Assembly: GCA_024362935.1 (NCBI GenBank)
Contig: JANCRA010000126.1
Coordinates: forward strand, 372,001-436,000
Origin: Setophaga petechia
Lineage: Eukaryota; Chordata; Aves; Passeriformes; Parulidae
Length of the DNA stretch: 64,000 nucleotides
Direction: 5' to 3'
In this document: positions 33,286 to 44,288 of the stretch, piece after piece
Layout of the letters: each line of letters begins with the position of its first letter
Position numbering within the stretch: position 1 is the first letter of the stretch
Notes under the pieces: model-generated
What the model saw: only the letters and a program-made list of their open reading frames with translations
The model's database searches: none
Told to the model about the DNA's origin: nothing
Made by a program: the position numbers and the translations under genes

Positions 33286-33896
33286 TCCAGCAAGGCTTCT
33301 GGAACAGCCAGAGTCTTCCTCAGTTTATCACATGAGGCCATGGGGTAGAGTCTCTCAGATTATTTTAAGACCCAACACATAAGAAATCTTTGCAGCCACA
33401 CCTTCAATTCCAGCAAATCTGTTGGTTTTTAGATAAATATTTAACACTTCTCCTTATCAGTGAGAGCACTCCTAACTTAAAGAGCATCAATTTTACAATG
33501 GGGGCAGTTAAAACCCCCACAGTACAGGAATTCTGCCCGTCAGGGATTATTTAGATAGCAACCTGAGGTGCAGCTTTACCAAAGGAAAACTTGGTTTGCC
33601 CAGACCAAGAAGCTCTGGTGGATTTTATCTCACAGTTACCAGGACCTGCCCCATCTGAACTAAAAAAAGGAGCTCCTGCTTCTCATTTTCCTCAATTCTG
33701 CCCAAAAAGAGAGATCTCTGGGTTGTTTTTCTTAACAAATAAGGTAAAGTTTTGATGGTTTCAGTGCAAAGAGATTGGAATCTCCTGTGTGAGAGTGGAT
33801 CTCAGCTGTGGGCTGGAGGCCAGTGGGGCTGTGGGGGCTTGGAGGGGCTGGGGGTGTTCTCCAGGGGAAGGAGCTGGACAGAAGGATGTCCTGATG
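33286..33896. other. Intron 1: nothing recognised
   Basis: AT-moderate sequence between the 68 bp array and a solo LTR. No retroviral coding fragment seen. Confidence 0.4.
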
Positions 33897-33902
33897 TCCC
33901 AG

Positions 33903-34525
33903 TGTTGGGATCATTGGTTTGTCAGAGTGACCCCAAGAAAAGTTCCAGAGTCTGTTTTCCCAGCCTGGTGCCTAAAGAAGGAGTCAGAGCTCTTCATCTC
34001 TCGGTCTCAAGGTTGTTTATTAATTCTTATCTAAAAAATTTTCTTTCTGCCCAGCAGAGATCTGCTCAGCAGGGCAGCCACAGGCACTCTGCCTGCCCCA
34101 GGGTGGTGTTGTGTCTTTATACTAAAAACTACCTGTGCAATGTTTACAATTACTGTCCAATGCCCATCACCTGTGTCAGACACTGAGCTTCTACTCCAAA
34201 CCAATCTGTGAGTGCCACCATCACAGCAGGAGATGGAGGCCAAGAAGAAGAAGGAGAAAGGCTGGGCACACCCAGTTCCCTCCATCTTGCCTCCTGAACC
34301 CCCCTGTACCAAAATCCCAAAATACATAATTCACCCTGTGATAACTTCACTAATATTCTACTTAAACTCTTGTGGCTTGCTGATCTTCATAGAAGGTTGG
34401 TGATTTGCTCCACAGGCCATAATCAAACCCACAGGGGCATTTTGGGCTCTGTGCCAGGGTCCCTGAGCCCCCTGGCAGGGTCTGGGCTGCTCAGGACAGC
34501 CAGAGGGATGTGCTGGGTCCTGACA
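33903..34525 (-). mobile_element. Solo LTR of an endogenous retrovirus (623 bp), 6 bp TSD
   Basis: On the minus strand it starts TGTCAGG and ends CCAACA (TG...CA). It carries a TATA-like AGTATAAAG and, about 120 bp later, an AATAAA signal. The 6 bp target duplication TCCCAG is perfect on both sides (33897-33902 and 34526-34531). No internal retroviral genes are adjacent, so it is a solo LTR. A 6 bp TSD fits ERVK/beta-type elements. Family naming would need a repeat library. Confidence 0.85.
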
Positions 34526-34531
34526 TCCCAG

Positions 34532-36404
34532 TGTGTCCCAGCATGGCTCACCTGGAAGGAGGTGTGGTGCTGGTCTGTGCTGTGTGTCAGCTGTGTCCCT
34601 CTGGGGAAGGCACTGAGCACCTGGTGCAGCTGAATCCTGCACCAGAATTTCTCCTTTCCTTAATTAATTTCCTTAATTAACTCCCCTTCCCAGCCCTTCT
34701 GAAGGGAGCAGGACTCTTCTGGAAGGCTTTTCTCACTGCTGAGTGCTCCACTGAAGCTAAAATGACACTTTTCACTGGGCTGTTTCCTCATTTAGCTAAA
34801 AGCTCTGGCATTTCACTTCCCTGCAACACGAAATGTCCATCTGTGGGGACAGGAACATGGGCTGGTGTTTCTGTCTGACTGCTGAAGTGATATTTTCCTG
34901 GGAGATTGCCTTGATGACTTGCAGTGCTGAGAACTGCTGGAGAACAAGTTGGACATTTATTTCTCCATGGGGATTGAAGTACTTGAACTCTGTGGCTCAG
35001 TTGATGTTCTCTTCTTCAAGGGGGCAAGAAGGAGTAATTACTGGGATAGAATCTTTTTTAACAGCTGTGCTTGCTTCACCATCAAGAAACATTATCAGCA
35101 GAATGTAAAATATTGGGTAGAAAAATTTGGAGCAGGATAGCCAGGTGAGGAGATGGTTCCTGGTAAATCTGGTGGGATTTGCACTGGAATCACAGCAAAG
35201 GGAGGAAAAGAGCTGGAGCAGATCAGGGTGGGCTCTGACTGTCACAGGTGGCTGCCAGGTGTGCCAGGCATGCCAGGGGCCCTGTGAGCTCTTAAGCCAT
35301 TCATTGAGCACCTGAAATGCTGCTTAGGGCAGGGATGTCCTGATCAGCCTGGATTAATTCAGCTTTAATGCTGTGTTTGGAGAAACCTATTAAGGTGTGC
35401 AACGAGGGAAAAGTGGCTCACAGTTTTCAGAGTATCCTGAGCAGCTGAGCAGGTGGTGCTGGGAATTGGCAATCACAGGGTGGGTGGAGTGTGGGGACCC
35501 TCTGGATGTCACCAGGGCAGGGTGGGTGGCTCTGGGATGTGTCCAGAGAGGAGACTCCAGCCCCCCTGGGCAGCTGTCCCAGGCTCTGCCCCTCCATGGC
35601 CAGGGGCTGTTCCTGCTGCTGTGCTTTGGTTGGTGCCACTGCTCCTGGTGCTGGCACTGGGCACAGTCTGGCACCTTCTGCTGGCACAGTCTGAGAGATT
35701 TGTGTGCATTGATGGGATCCCCTGGGAGCCTGCCCTTCTGCAGGCTGAGCAGGCCCAGCTCCTGCATCCCTGCTCATCAGAGATGCCCCAGAGCCCTGAA
35801 CATCTCTGTGGCCCTGCTGGAGCCTCTCCAGGAGGAGCCCAGAGCTGGACAGGACAGCCCAGCTGTGCCTGACAGAGGGGCAGCATCCCCTCCCTCACTC
35901 CTGAGCCAGAACAGCAGATCTGAGTCCTGCTGAGCAGGGAGCAGCAGGAAAAGCTGCCTGGATCCCTGCAGGGGGCTGCAGCAAATCCTCCCAGTTAATT
36001 CTGAGGAGCAGCCCTGGTGTCCCAGCACCCCTGACTCTGCCATGCCAGGGCTCTGTGCTCACACAGCTCCCTCTGCTTTGTCCTGCAGATCAGCAGCTCC
36101 TGAGGACTGAAGAACCTGCCCAGGGAACCCCTGCTCTGAGGTAGGAACTGATTTTCTGCTGAGCCAGCAGAGGTGTTTGATTCAGAAGCAGGGTTTGGTG
36201 CAGCTGTGTGTGCACACAGAGCAGCTGTGCTGGGAGCTGCAGCCCCAGCCAGAGATGGGAGATGGGAATTCTGCCACTGGGAGCTTGTGTGGAGCAGGCA
36301 TGGCTGGAATGCACTCACCTGCCATTCTGGTCTGATAGACCTTTAATGACTGCTCCTTCTACATCCTGCCAGTTCAAACCCTTCCAGACAGAGTCAGGGA
36401 AAGG
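34532..36404. other. Intron 1: mostly unrecognised, one dispersed repeat
   Basis: Holds the 35520-35675 dispersed repeat copy. No exon found. Confidence 0.4.
35520..35675 (+). repeat. Dispersed repeat copy, partner of 9940-10175
   Basis: Nearly identical to 9966-10085 over about 110 bp ('CAGCCCCCCTGGGCAGCTGT', 'TTCCTGCTGCTGTGCTTTGG'). Family unknown. Confidence 0.6.
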
Positions 36405-36755
36405 TTTGGGTTGGGTTAAACCCACCCAGTGCCACCCCTGCCATGGCAGGGACACCTCCACTGTCCCAGGGTGATCCAGCCTGGCCCTGGGCACTGCCAG
36501 GGATGCAGGGGCAGCCACAGCTGCTCTGGGAATTCCATCCCAGCCAGGAATTCCCAATTCCCAATCTCCCACCCATCCCTGCCCTCTGGCACTGGGAGCC
36601 ATTCCCTGTGTCCTGTCCCTCCATCCCTTGTCCCCAGTCCCTCTCCAGCTCTCCTGGAGCCCCTCCAGGCCCTGCCAGGGGCTCTGAGCTCTCCCTGGAG
36701 CTTCTCCTCTCCAGGGGAACATTCCCAGCTCTCCCAGCCTGGCTCCAGCCTTTCA
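36405..36755 (-). mobile_element. CR1 LINE 3' region
   Basis: Close to the 21075-21530 copy. Same reverse-strand order from 'GCCACCCCTGCCATGGCAGG' to 'CTCCAGGGGAACATTCCCAG'. Confidence 0.92.
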
Positions 36756-37125
36756 GGTATTTATTGAAGTTTCAGACATTGCTGGGCTCTGTTTGGGATA
36801 GCAGGGCTGCTGTGCAACTCCAGGTTTGTCCTTTCTGGCCACTTTCCTTCCTTGCCTTTTGTGCTTCAAAGGGCTCACATCTTGTTTAACTTGGTCATTC
36901 AAATCTTCTTTTTATCAGAGTAAGAGGACTACAAAAGATTAAAATGGGTAAACTAGGCTAAGGAAAAGAAGTCTGATTTGATTTGTTGGGAATTGGGAGC
37001 AGCAGATCATGCAATTTTTTATCCTGGCTGTCCTTTGGGGGAGCACAGCTCCAGTTCTGGAATCTGCCTTCAGCTCTGCAGTGGGGATGTTTGAGGTGCA
37101 GGTGCTCACCTGATGTGCTGTGGGG

Positions 37126-37345
37126 CAGGAATTACAATTTATTCCTGATTTTTGTGTGGACTGAGATACCCAGGTGTCTCCTGCAGAGCAGTTTGGGATT
37201 GTTCTCAAATGCTGATTGTGTCTTCAGGTCCTGAGAGGAATATCTGCAGTTTTCTTCCCTGTTTGAGCCATCCATCTGCCTTTTCCTGAGCTCTCAGGGG
37301 CAGAGCTGGTTCCACCCTTGGCTCTCAGGACTGCAGAGGGGTCAC
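37126..37345 (+). repeat. Long inverted repeat 2, left arm (220 bp)
   Basis: The reverse complement is at 38317-38536, same length, with about three substitutions by eye. The arms enclose about 970 bp, most of which is a minisatellite. Confidence 0.94.
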
Positions 37346-37607
37346 ACACACAGAGCTTTAACACCTCAATTTACCATCACCAGCTCTGTCCACTGTCACC
37401 TCCTGGAACTGCCTGCAGCTCACAGGGGCCTCACAGGCCTCCTAAAACTCAGTTATGGCATCAAATTATTCCTCAGCTGCCTTTTTTTTTTTCAGTGTCC
37501 TTAAATGTCACATGCAGAGATAACACTGTGGGTGCAGAGTTCTTCATTTTCAGTGGGGCTGATGCTCCTGTCCATGGTGGGACTGGAGGAGGCTCCTGTG
37601 TCCCAGT
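37346..37607. other. Spacer inside inverted repeat 2
   Basis: Unique sequence with a T-run at about 37483-37492, present only on the left side of the loop. Confidence 0.5.
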
Positions 37608-38314
37608 GCCTGAGGGGATGGAGGGGCTCCCAGTTTGTTCCTGAGGGGATGGAAGGGGCTCCCAGTTTGTTCCTGAGGGGATGGAAGGGGCTCCCAGTTC
37701 ATTCCTGAGGGGATGGAAGGGGCTCCCAGTTCGTTCCTGAGGGGATGGAAGGGGCTCCCAGTTCCTGAGGGGATGGAAGGGGCTCCCAGTTCCTGAGGGG
37801 GCTGCAAGGGGCTCCCAGTTTGTTCCTGAGGGGATGGAGGGTGCTCCCAATTAATTCCTGAGGGGATGGAGGGTGCTCCCAGGTGGTCCTGAGCGGATGG
37901 AAGGCTGGAAGGTGCTCCCAGTTCATTCCTGAGGGGGCTGGAAGGCTGGAAGGTTCTCTCAGTTTGTTCCTGAGGGGATGGAGGGTGCTCCCAGTTCCTG
38001 AAGGGATGGAAGGGGCTCCCAGTTCATTCCTGAGGGGATGGAGGGTGCTCCCAGTTCCTGAGGGGATGGAGGGTGCTCCCAGTTTGTTTCTGAGGGGATG
38101 GAAGGGGGTCTCAGTTAGTTCCTGAGGGGATGGAAGGCTGGAAGGTGCTCCCAGTTAGTTCCTGAGGGGATGGAGGGTGCTCCCAGTTCATTCCTGAGGG
38201 GATGGAAGGGGCTCCCAGTTCCTGAGGGGATGGAAGGTGCTCTCAGTTTGTTCCTGAGGGGATGGAAGGTTGGAAGGTGCTCCCAGTTTATTTCTGAGGG
38301 GCTGGAAGGCTGGA
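37608..38314. repeat. About 30 bp minisatellite in the loop of inverted repeat 2
   Basis: Unit TTCCTGAGGGGATGGAAGGG followed by GCTCCCAGT, about two dozen copies, some with an extra GGCTGGAAG block. The array runs right up to the right arm (38317). Confidence 0.95.
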
Positions 38315-38316
38315 AG

Positions 38317-38536
38317 GTGACCCCTCTGCAGTCCTGAGAGCCAAGGGTGGAACCAGCTCTGCCCCTGAGAGCTCAGGAAAAGGCAGATGGATGGCTCAAA
38401 CAGGGAAGAAAACTGCAGATATTCCTCTCAGCACTTGAAGACACAATCAGCATTTGAGAACAATCCCAAACTGCTCTGCAGGAGACACCTGGGTCTCTCA
38501 GTCCACACAAAAATCAGGAATAAATTGTAATTCCTG
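38317..38536 (-). repeat. Long inverted repeat 2, right arm (220 bp)
   Basis: Inverted copy of 37126-37345. The minisatellite touches its inner edge. Confidence 0.94.
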
Positions 38537-39671
38537 TCCCAAAGGTGCTCCCAGGGCTGCAGGGGCTGTGCCCAGGCTCCCTGGGCATTCCTGCTGTCAC
38601 TCCCAGGGCTGTGGCCACCAGCCAAAGCATCTTAAGCTGTTGTCTCAAAGCCACTTGAGGAGAAGCCAGGATGGCTTATCTGGCCTGGGTGGGCTGGAGG
38701 GGGGCCATGCCCACAGCTGTCCCCACGTGCTTGTCCCCGTGGCCTGAGTGGCCCTGCAGGGGTCACAGGGTGTCACCTCCTCCTCAGGAGGAGCCACACA
38801 GGGAAGGTGACAGAGACAGGGAGAGCTTGGTGTTCTCCTCCCTGCACCTGCACCCTTGAGTGGGTTTTATTTTTCTTCTTTTCTGCCTCTCTTGGCTTGG
38901 CCCAGTGTGGTGGGAAGGTCTGCCAGGGATGTCTGGGCTGGCTTTGGACTTCATGGAATATCTGCAGTGGAAGGGAGCCTTAGGGGTCATGGAGTCCAAT
39001 TGCCTGAAACAATGGGAGTGCTCTGCTGGCAGCCCTGCAGCTCTGACAGGTCCTGTTGTGCCTCCCAGCTTGTCCAGGAGGTGACTTTGCCATCAGGATC
39101 TTCCTCCCTGCATTTCTCCATTTTTGAGGGAGTTGTGGCAGGATTGCCTGGTGCACCCCAGGCATCCCTGGCCCCAGTGCCCTGGTTCAGGGCTCCAGGA
39201 CGTGCAGGTGTTTCCCCAGGCTGCCCTGAGCAGCTCCAGGGCTTCCTGCAGTGATTGATGTGGGAATGTTTAAGCCAGGCATTGGGTGTGAGGATGAGGA
39301 GCAGCAGCTTCCTCCCCCACATCCTGGGGCAGCTGGGAGAGCAGGGAGGAGCTGGGCTGCTCCTGCTGGATTGACCTGCCTGAGAATATCTTGAGTTCTT
39401 TACAAACCTTTATCTCAGGCTGTCCCTCAGGAATCCCCCAGTTCCTGCTCCCTGCACTGGGAGCTCTTCCAGCCAAGCCCAGGGGGATGTTTGGTAATGA
39501 TGGTGGCACCTGGATCTTCTCTTGGTTCTTGTGTTGGTTCCATGTGTACTCATGGGGAGAAGACACTTCTGAAAATGTTGCCTGCTGGATAAATTGATGT
39601 TTTGTTGTGTAAAGGCTCTGACTGGGAAGAAGCACCCACAAACCCCCATCTTTAGGGTCAGTTTTATGGGG
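38537..39671. other. Intron 1: one faint CR1 fragment, otherwise unrecognised
   Basis: About 38945-39100 reads like an old reverse-strand CR1 ('TCATGGAATATCTGCAGTGG', 'GGGTCATGGAGTCCAATTGC'). The rest shows nothing recognisable. Confidence 0.45.
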
Positions 39672-39830
39672 TCAGATCCCTGGCAGTGCCCAGGGCCAGG
39701 CTGGACAGAGCTTGGAGCAGCCTGGGACAGTGGGAGGCGTCCCTGCCATGGCAGGGGTGGCACTGGGTGGTCCTTAAGGTCCCTTCCAACCCAACTCATT
39801 CAGGAATTTGAGGATTCTGAGTCACTTTAC
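39672..39830 (+). mobile_element. CR1 LINE 3' end (short)
   Basis: 'CCCTGGCAGTGCCCAGGGCC', 'GGAGCAGCCTGGGACAGTGG' and 'GGTCCTTAAGGTCCCTTCCA', then degenerate terminal ATTC words. Confidence 0.9.
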
Positions 39831-40988
39831 CACTTAAGGTTTTACTTTCCTAAAGTGATGTGGGAAGCGCCCTGAACTAAAATCAAAAGGTTTGTTTTTT
39901 TTTTTCAGTTCTACACTGAAGAGTTATTTATTTATTCCCCTCTTTTCCCCTTTTGGAAGGAGTGGCTGTGTCCAAGGGCACCTCAGTGTGGCCCTGGACA
40001 CTGCAGCCACACCTGGGATAAGAAAATGAATCATTCTCTAAGGAAACCACCACAGCATGCCTGATAAGCTGCAGGGACACCTGGAATGTCTTTATTGCTT
40101 TTTCTTTCATGAAATCTCAGCTTTTGTTTTCCAAGCAAAGCCTTGTTTTGCAGGCACCCTCGAGTGTGTTTGTTATCAGGAGCACGGAAATGTAAATACA
40201 ATGGTGCTTGGGCTGCAGCAGCTCCTCCCTTCCTCCCCCTGCCTTCCTGCATGCACTTGGGCAGGGGGGAGCTGTTGTTGTGCATTAATTCATTCAGAAA
40301 GGACTGTTCTTGCCCCTGCTGCCACCTCATCACATTTCAGACACAGACAATTCTCTCCTTGAGAGCAAGAACTCACACAAGGCCTCGTGCTGTGGCTGCT
40401 CTTGGCATCTCCCCAAGCTCCTGCCTACCAGCACATCCCATTTTTTAACTAGATAAGCCACACAGGCACTGTTCTGCTTGAACTGAGACTGCATTCTTCT
40501 CCTTGCAACATTTGAGCTCATTTCCTAGAAGAAAAACTAAAAAAACCTGGGGCCTTCACCAACCTGAGTCTCAGAGCCTTGAGTCTGCAGCTGCTCTTGA
40601 GAGCTTTGCCCAAGTGAGGCTGTGCTGGATGTGCTTGGTCACTGGGAGCTAATGTTGGTTGATCTCTCAGTCAGCAGGAATTTTGTCATTAGAACCAGGT
40701 CAGGACAGCAGAAAGGCTCCAATGTAGAATTTGTTCTTTGGGCTCAGCTGTTGGATGTGAGCAGGCACTTGGCCTCTCTGTGCCTGTCATCTGCTTTTTT
40801 TACTGACTCTGTCACAGACTTTGTGTGGCAGGAACAACTTTCTGGGCACTTATTTCTCCTCAGTCACCAGGCCTTTCCTGCCCAAGGTGCCCCAGTCAAT
40901 TGTGATGTGTGTGTAGCACCTGGGCTGGCCCTGGTCCCTGCCCTGGAGCTCAGTGCTGCTCCTCTGGCCCTGGGCCAGCTGTGGGGCT
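39831..40988. other. Intron 1: nothing recognised
   Basis: AT-rich to mixed unique sequence; T-run at about 39894-39905. Confidence 0.4.
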
Positions 40989-41435
40989 GAAGCAGCTCAA
41001 GAAAAATCCCCGGGATCCTCTCTAAGAATAAACATCACATGAGAGCAGGAGTGTCCCCCTGCTTGGGAGAATTAAGTGTCCTGCTGGGAGGCAATAACAG
41101 CAGCTTAAGGGCTGGGCTGGCATCCCCCTTGTTATCTTATTGCAGGGGTTCCATGCTGCTGTCTCCTTATCACAAAGGTTTCAGACCTTCCTGCTGTTTC
41201 TGGTGGGCAGCTCTCAGAGCACTGACTCTTTCTTCTTCACAAAGCAGCCAGCTGACTCCAGCTCCCTTCTCAACACCACCCCACTCTGTTATAGCATCTT
41301 CTTCTCACTGGGTACAGCTGTGGCTGTTAAAGTCAGCCCTGCTCCTAATCTTTGATAATTGGCCCAGCTGCAGCTCCTTAGGGGTAAGATTACTTTCTAC
41401 ACCATCTTTATTTTCTTATATTCTATCCCCCTGCA
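40989..41435. mobile_element. Possible LTR-derived interspersed repeat
   Basis: The AT-rich, CpG-poor block looks like an LTR in reverse orientation (TATAAG-like and AATAAA-like words on the minus strand near 41400-41420). I found no TG...CA ends with a matching target duplication. Weak call, made partly from memory of similar songbird repeats. Confidence 0.3.
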
Positions 41436-41701
41436 GGGATGAGCTGCAGGGCCCCAGGCAGGAGGGGCTGGGCTGCACCTGCAGCTCTCCTTGCTGCTGA
41501 GCATGAGAGGCACTTCAGAGCCTGCTGGGTCCATCAGTCAGCAGCCTCTGGGTCCCTCTGGAAGGAGGTGGGGATGTACCTGCTGAAATGGGGTCTAGCA
41601 GAGCTCCCTCTGGATGAAATGCTGCTGGATGTGCCATGGAACACTTCCCTGGAGCTGTGCCTTTGTCCCTGCCCTGGGCAGCACAGGAGCTGCAGGGCTG
41701 C

Positions 41702-42712
41702 TGGGGGGTAGGACAGTGGGGATGGACAGAGAGCAGAGATCTCTGCAGCCAGGTCAGGAATTTGGGGTTTATTGCAAAGGGCCTGGGTGCAGGGCCCTGC
41801 TGGGATTTGGGGTTTATTGCAAAGGGCCTGGGTGCAGGGGCCTTTTGGGATTTGGGGTTTATTGCAAAGGGCCCTGCTGGGAGCTGCCAGGCACAGCTCA
41901 GAGCAGGCTGAGAGAAGAGAGGGGTAAAAAGAGGATGAGAGGGTGAGAGAGCAAAAGGGCAAGAGAGTGAGGTTCCCATTACAATACAATAAATCATCTT
42001 CTGTGCTGAATATTCTAATTCTCACTAACCAATCTAGTACAAGATACAAATCCTACAGCATTTACATACAGCTATAAGAATCACTACATTACCATACTGT
42101 GTTACATTTTAAACCCTAAAAACTCCTCTTTGGGCCCTTCTGCCAAGCTGTAGGGTCTGCTCTGCCCCTTGGAGCTGTCTGCAAGCAGAGGGGATTGTTT
42201 TATCAAAAGGGGATTAAAAACTTGGTATCATCTGGACTGGATTTAGTGCTTAGGGGAGCTACCACTAAAATGGTTGAGGAAGGTACAGTCCTAAGGTTCT
42301 TTATAATCACTTTGTTCAATTAACTTTAGAAATGTGCTTTATTTTCATTTTTCTACCAATACTCATCCTCTGTTCATCTACATAACTAAAAATTGTGGTA
42401 AATCTCCTTTAATCACTTTGTACTACCAACACTACAGAAAACAGAGTAGATGAGGAAGAAGAAGCACTCAGGCCACCACTTTGTCCTCCACCTTAACTCC
42501 ATACTAAAATATACTAAAACACCCTAAAACCTAAATTTCTCCCCTCAGTGATACACTACACTAATCTCTATTATCCCTCTCACACTTTTGTAATTTCTAG
42601 TTTATCTAGAAATCCTAGAAGCCTTCTCCACAAGTGAGAGTCAAAGTCAATGTTTTTCTCAGGGTTCCCCAGAGCAATGAGAGGAATATCCCCCTTACCC
42701 TGAGTTCCCACA
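41702..42712 (-). mobile_element. Probable solo LTR (about 1.0 kb) with triplicated polyadenylation segment
   Basis: On the minus strand it starts TGTGGGAACTCAGGG and ends CCCCCCA. It is AT-rich in the U3-like half and has TTTGCAATAAACCCC (AATAAA) in the R-like part. Flanks GGCTGC (41696-41701) and GGCTCC (42713-42718) match at five of six bases, a plausible decayed 6 bp TSD. The AATAAA-bearing segment is present three times in tandem (41756-41885). No internal viral genes flank it. Confidence 0.65.
41756..41885. repeat. Three tandem copies of an LTR polyadenylation segment
   Basis: Each copy includes GGAATTTGGGGTTTATTGCA or the variant with GGGATTTGG, then AAGGGCC. On the minus strand each gives an AATAAA signal. 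Confidence 0.9.
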
Positions 42713-42969
42713 GGCTCCTACCTTGGTTTAAAAGGATTTCAGAGTTTTGCCTTTCTCACCTGTGTGTGGGCACAAATATCCCTGCTTAGGAGTAATTCCT
42801 GTTAATGTGGAATGTGCTTAATCCCCATTAAATCACTTGTGGAGCTGCCCCAAGATGAACACAGTCCATACATGGAATTGCCAAAAGTGGTGCAAAAAGG
42901 CCTTTCTGAGAATGTTCTGAAGGCTGGCTGGGATATCCCAAACAGGATAGCCTGTCCTCAGCAGGGTAA

Positions 42970-43440
42970 GAACAGGGATATCCCAGAGCTGGGCCTAACA
43001 GAGTCAGGAACAGAGTCAGGAGCAGGGATATCCCAGAGCTGGGCCTAACAGAGTCAGGAACAGAGTCAGGAGCAGGGATATCCCAAAGCTGGGCCTAACA
43101 GAGTCAGGAACAGAGTCAGGAGCAGGGATATCCCAAAGCTGGGCTTAACAGAGTCAGGAGCAGGGATATCCCAAAGCTGGGCTTAACAGAGTCAGGAGCA
43201 GGGATATCCCAGAGCTGGGCTTAACAGAGTCAGGAACAGGGATATCCCAGAGCTGGGCCTAACAGAGTCAGGAACAGAGTCAGGAGCAGGGATATCCCAA
43301 AGCTGGGCTTAACAGAGTCAGGAGCAGGGATATCCCAGAGCTGGGCCTAACAGAGTCAGGAACAGAGTCAGGAGCAGGGATATCCCAAAACTGGGCTTAA
43401 CAGAGTCAGGAACAGGGATATCCCAGAGCAGTCAGGAGCA
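42970..43440. repeat. 38-50 bp minisatellite (AGGGATATCCC units)
   Basis: About eleven units of AGCAGGGATATCCCAAAGCT, GGGCTTAACAGAGTCAGG, with an optional 12 bp AACAGAGTCAGG. Each carries the perfect palindrome GGGATATCCC. Confidence 0.95.
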
Positions 43441-43693
43441 GACTCCACAGCTTGGAACCTTCCTGGTGTATTCTGCTCCCACCCTAAATGGGGTCAGGGA
43501 TTTTAATTCTCCATGAATTTTTGAGCCCCTGGATGGAGTGGGGAGGTGCTTGTGTGGTCCCTGGGCACATCCCTGTGGTCCCCACTGTGATCACAGAGCA
43601 AATACTCTGTGAGTGCATTTGCTCTGCCCTGCCAGAGCCTCCCCACAGCTTTGTTCTGGTTTCCAAAGGGCAGCCCCTGCCCTCTGCAGCAGC

Positions 43694-44288
43694 CCAGTGT
43701 GTCCCTGTCCCATTCCCAGTGTGTCCCTGTCCCATTCCCAGTGTGTCCCTGTCCCATTCCCAGTGTCCCTGTCCCATTCCCAGTGTCCCTGTCCCATTCC
43801 CAGTGTGTGTCTGTCCCATTCCCAGTGTGTCCCTGTCCCATTCCCAGTGTGTCTGTCCCATTCCCAGTGTGTCCCTGTCCCATTCCCAGTGTGTCCCTGT
43901 CCCATTCCCAGTGTGTCTCTGTCCCATTCCCAGTGTCCCATTCCCAGTGTGTCTGTCCCATTCCCAGTGTCTCATTCCCAGTGTGTCTGTCCCATTCCCA
44001 GTGTCTCTGTCCCATTCCCAGTGTGTCCCTGTCCCATTCCCAGTGTCCCTGTCCCATTCCCAGTGTGTCCCTGTCCCATTCCCAGTGTGTCCCTGTCCCA
44101 TTCCCAGTGTCCCTGTCCCATTCCCAGTGTCCCATTCCCAGTGTCCCTGTCCCATTCCCAGTGTCCCATTCCCAGTGTCCCTGTCCCATTCCCTGTGTCC
44201 CATTCCCAGTGTCCCTGTCCCATTCCCAGTGTCCCTGTCCCATTCCCAGTGTCTGTCCCATTCCCAGTGTCTCTGTCCCATTCCCAGG
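43694..44288. repeat. 18/21 bp minisatellite (CCCATTCCCAGTGTGTCCCTGT)
   Basis: About thirty units of CCCATTCCCAGTGTCCCTGT-type, differing by a GTG insert and by CCCTGT/CTGT/CTCTGT. Most units are multiples of three and stop-free, so all six frames stay open for hundreds of bases. These frames are artefacts of composition. Confidence 0.97.

Noticed and set aside
42970..43440. Regular palindrome-bearing units that resemble a CRISPR array
   Set aside because: There are no unique spacers; units are directly adjacent minisatellite copies in a vertebrate intron.
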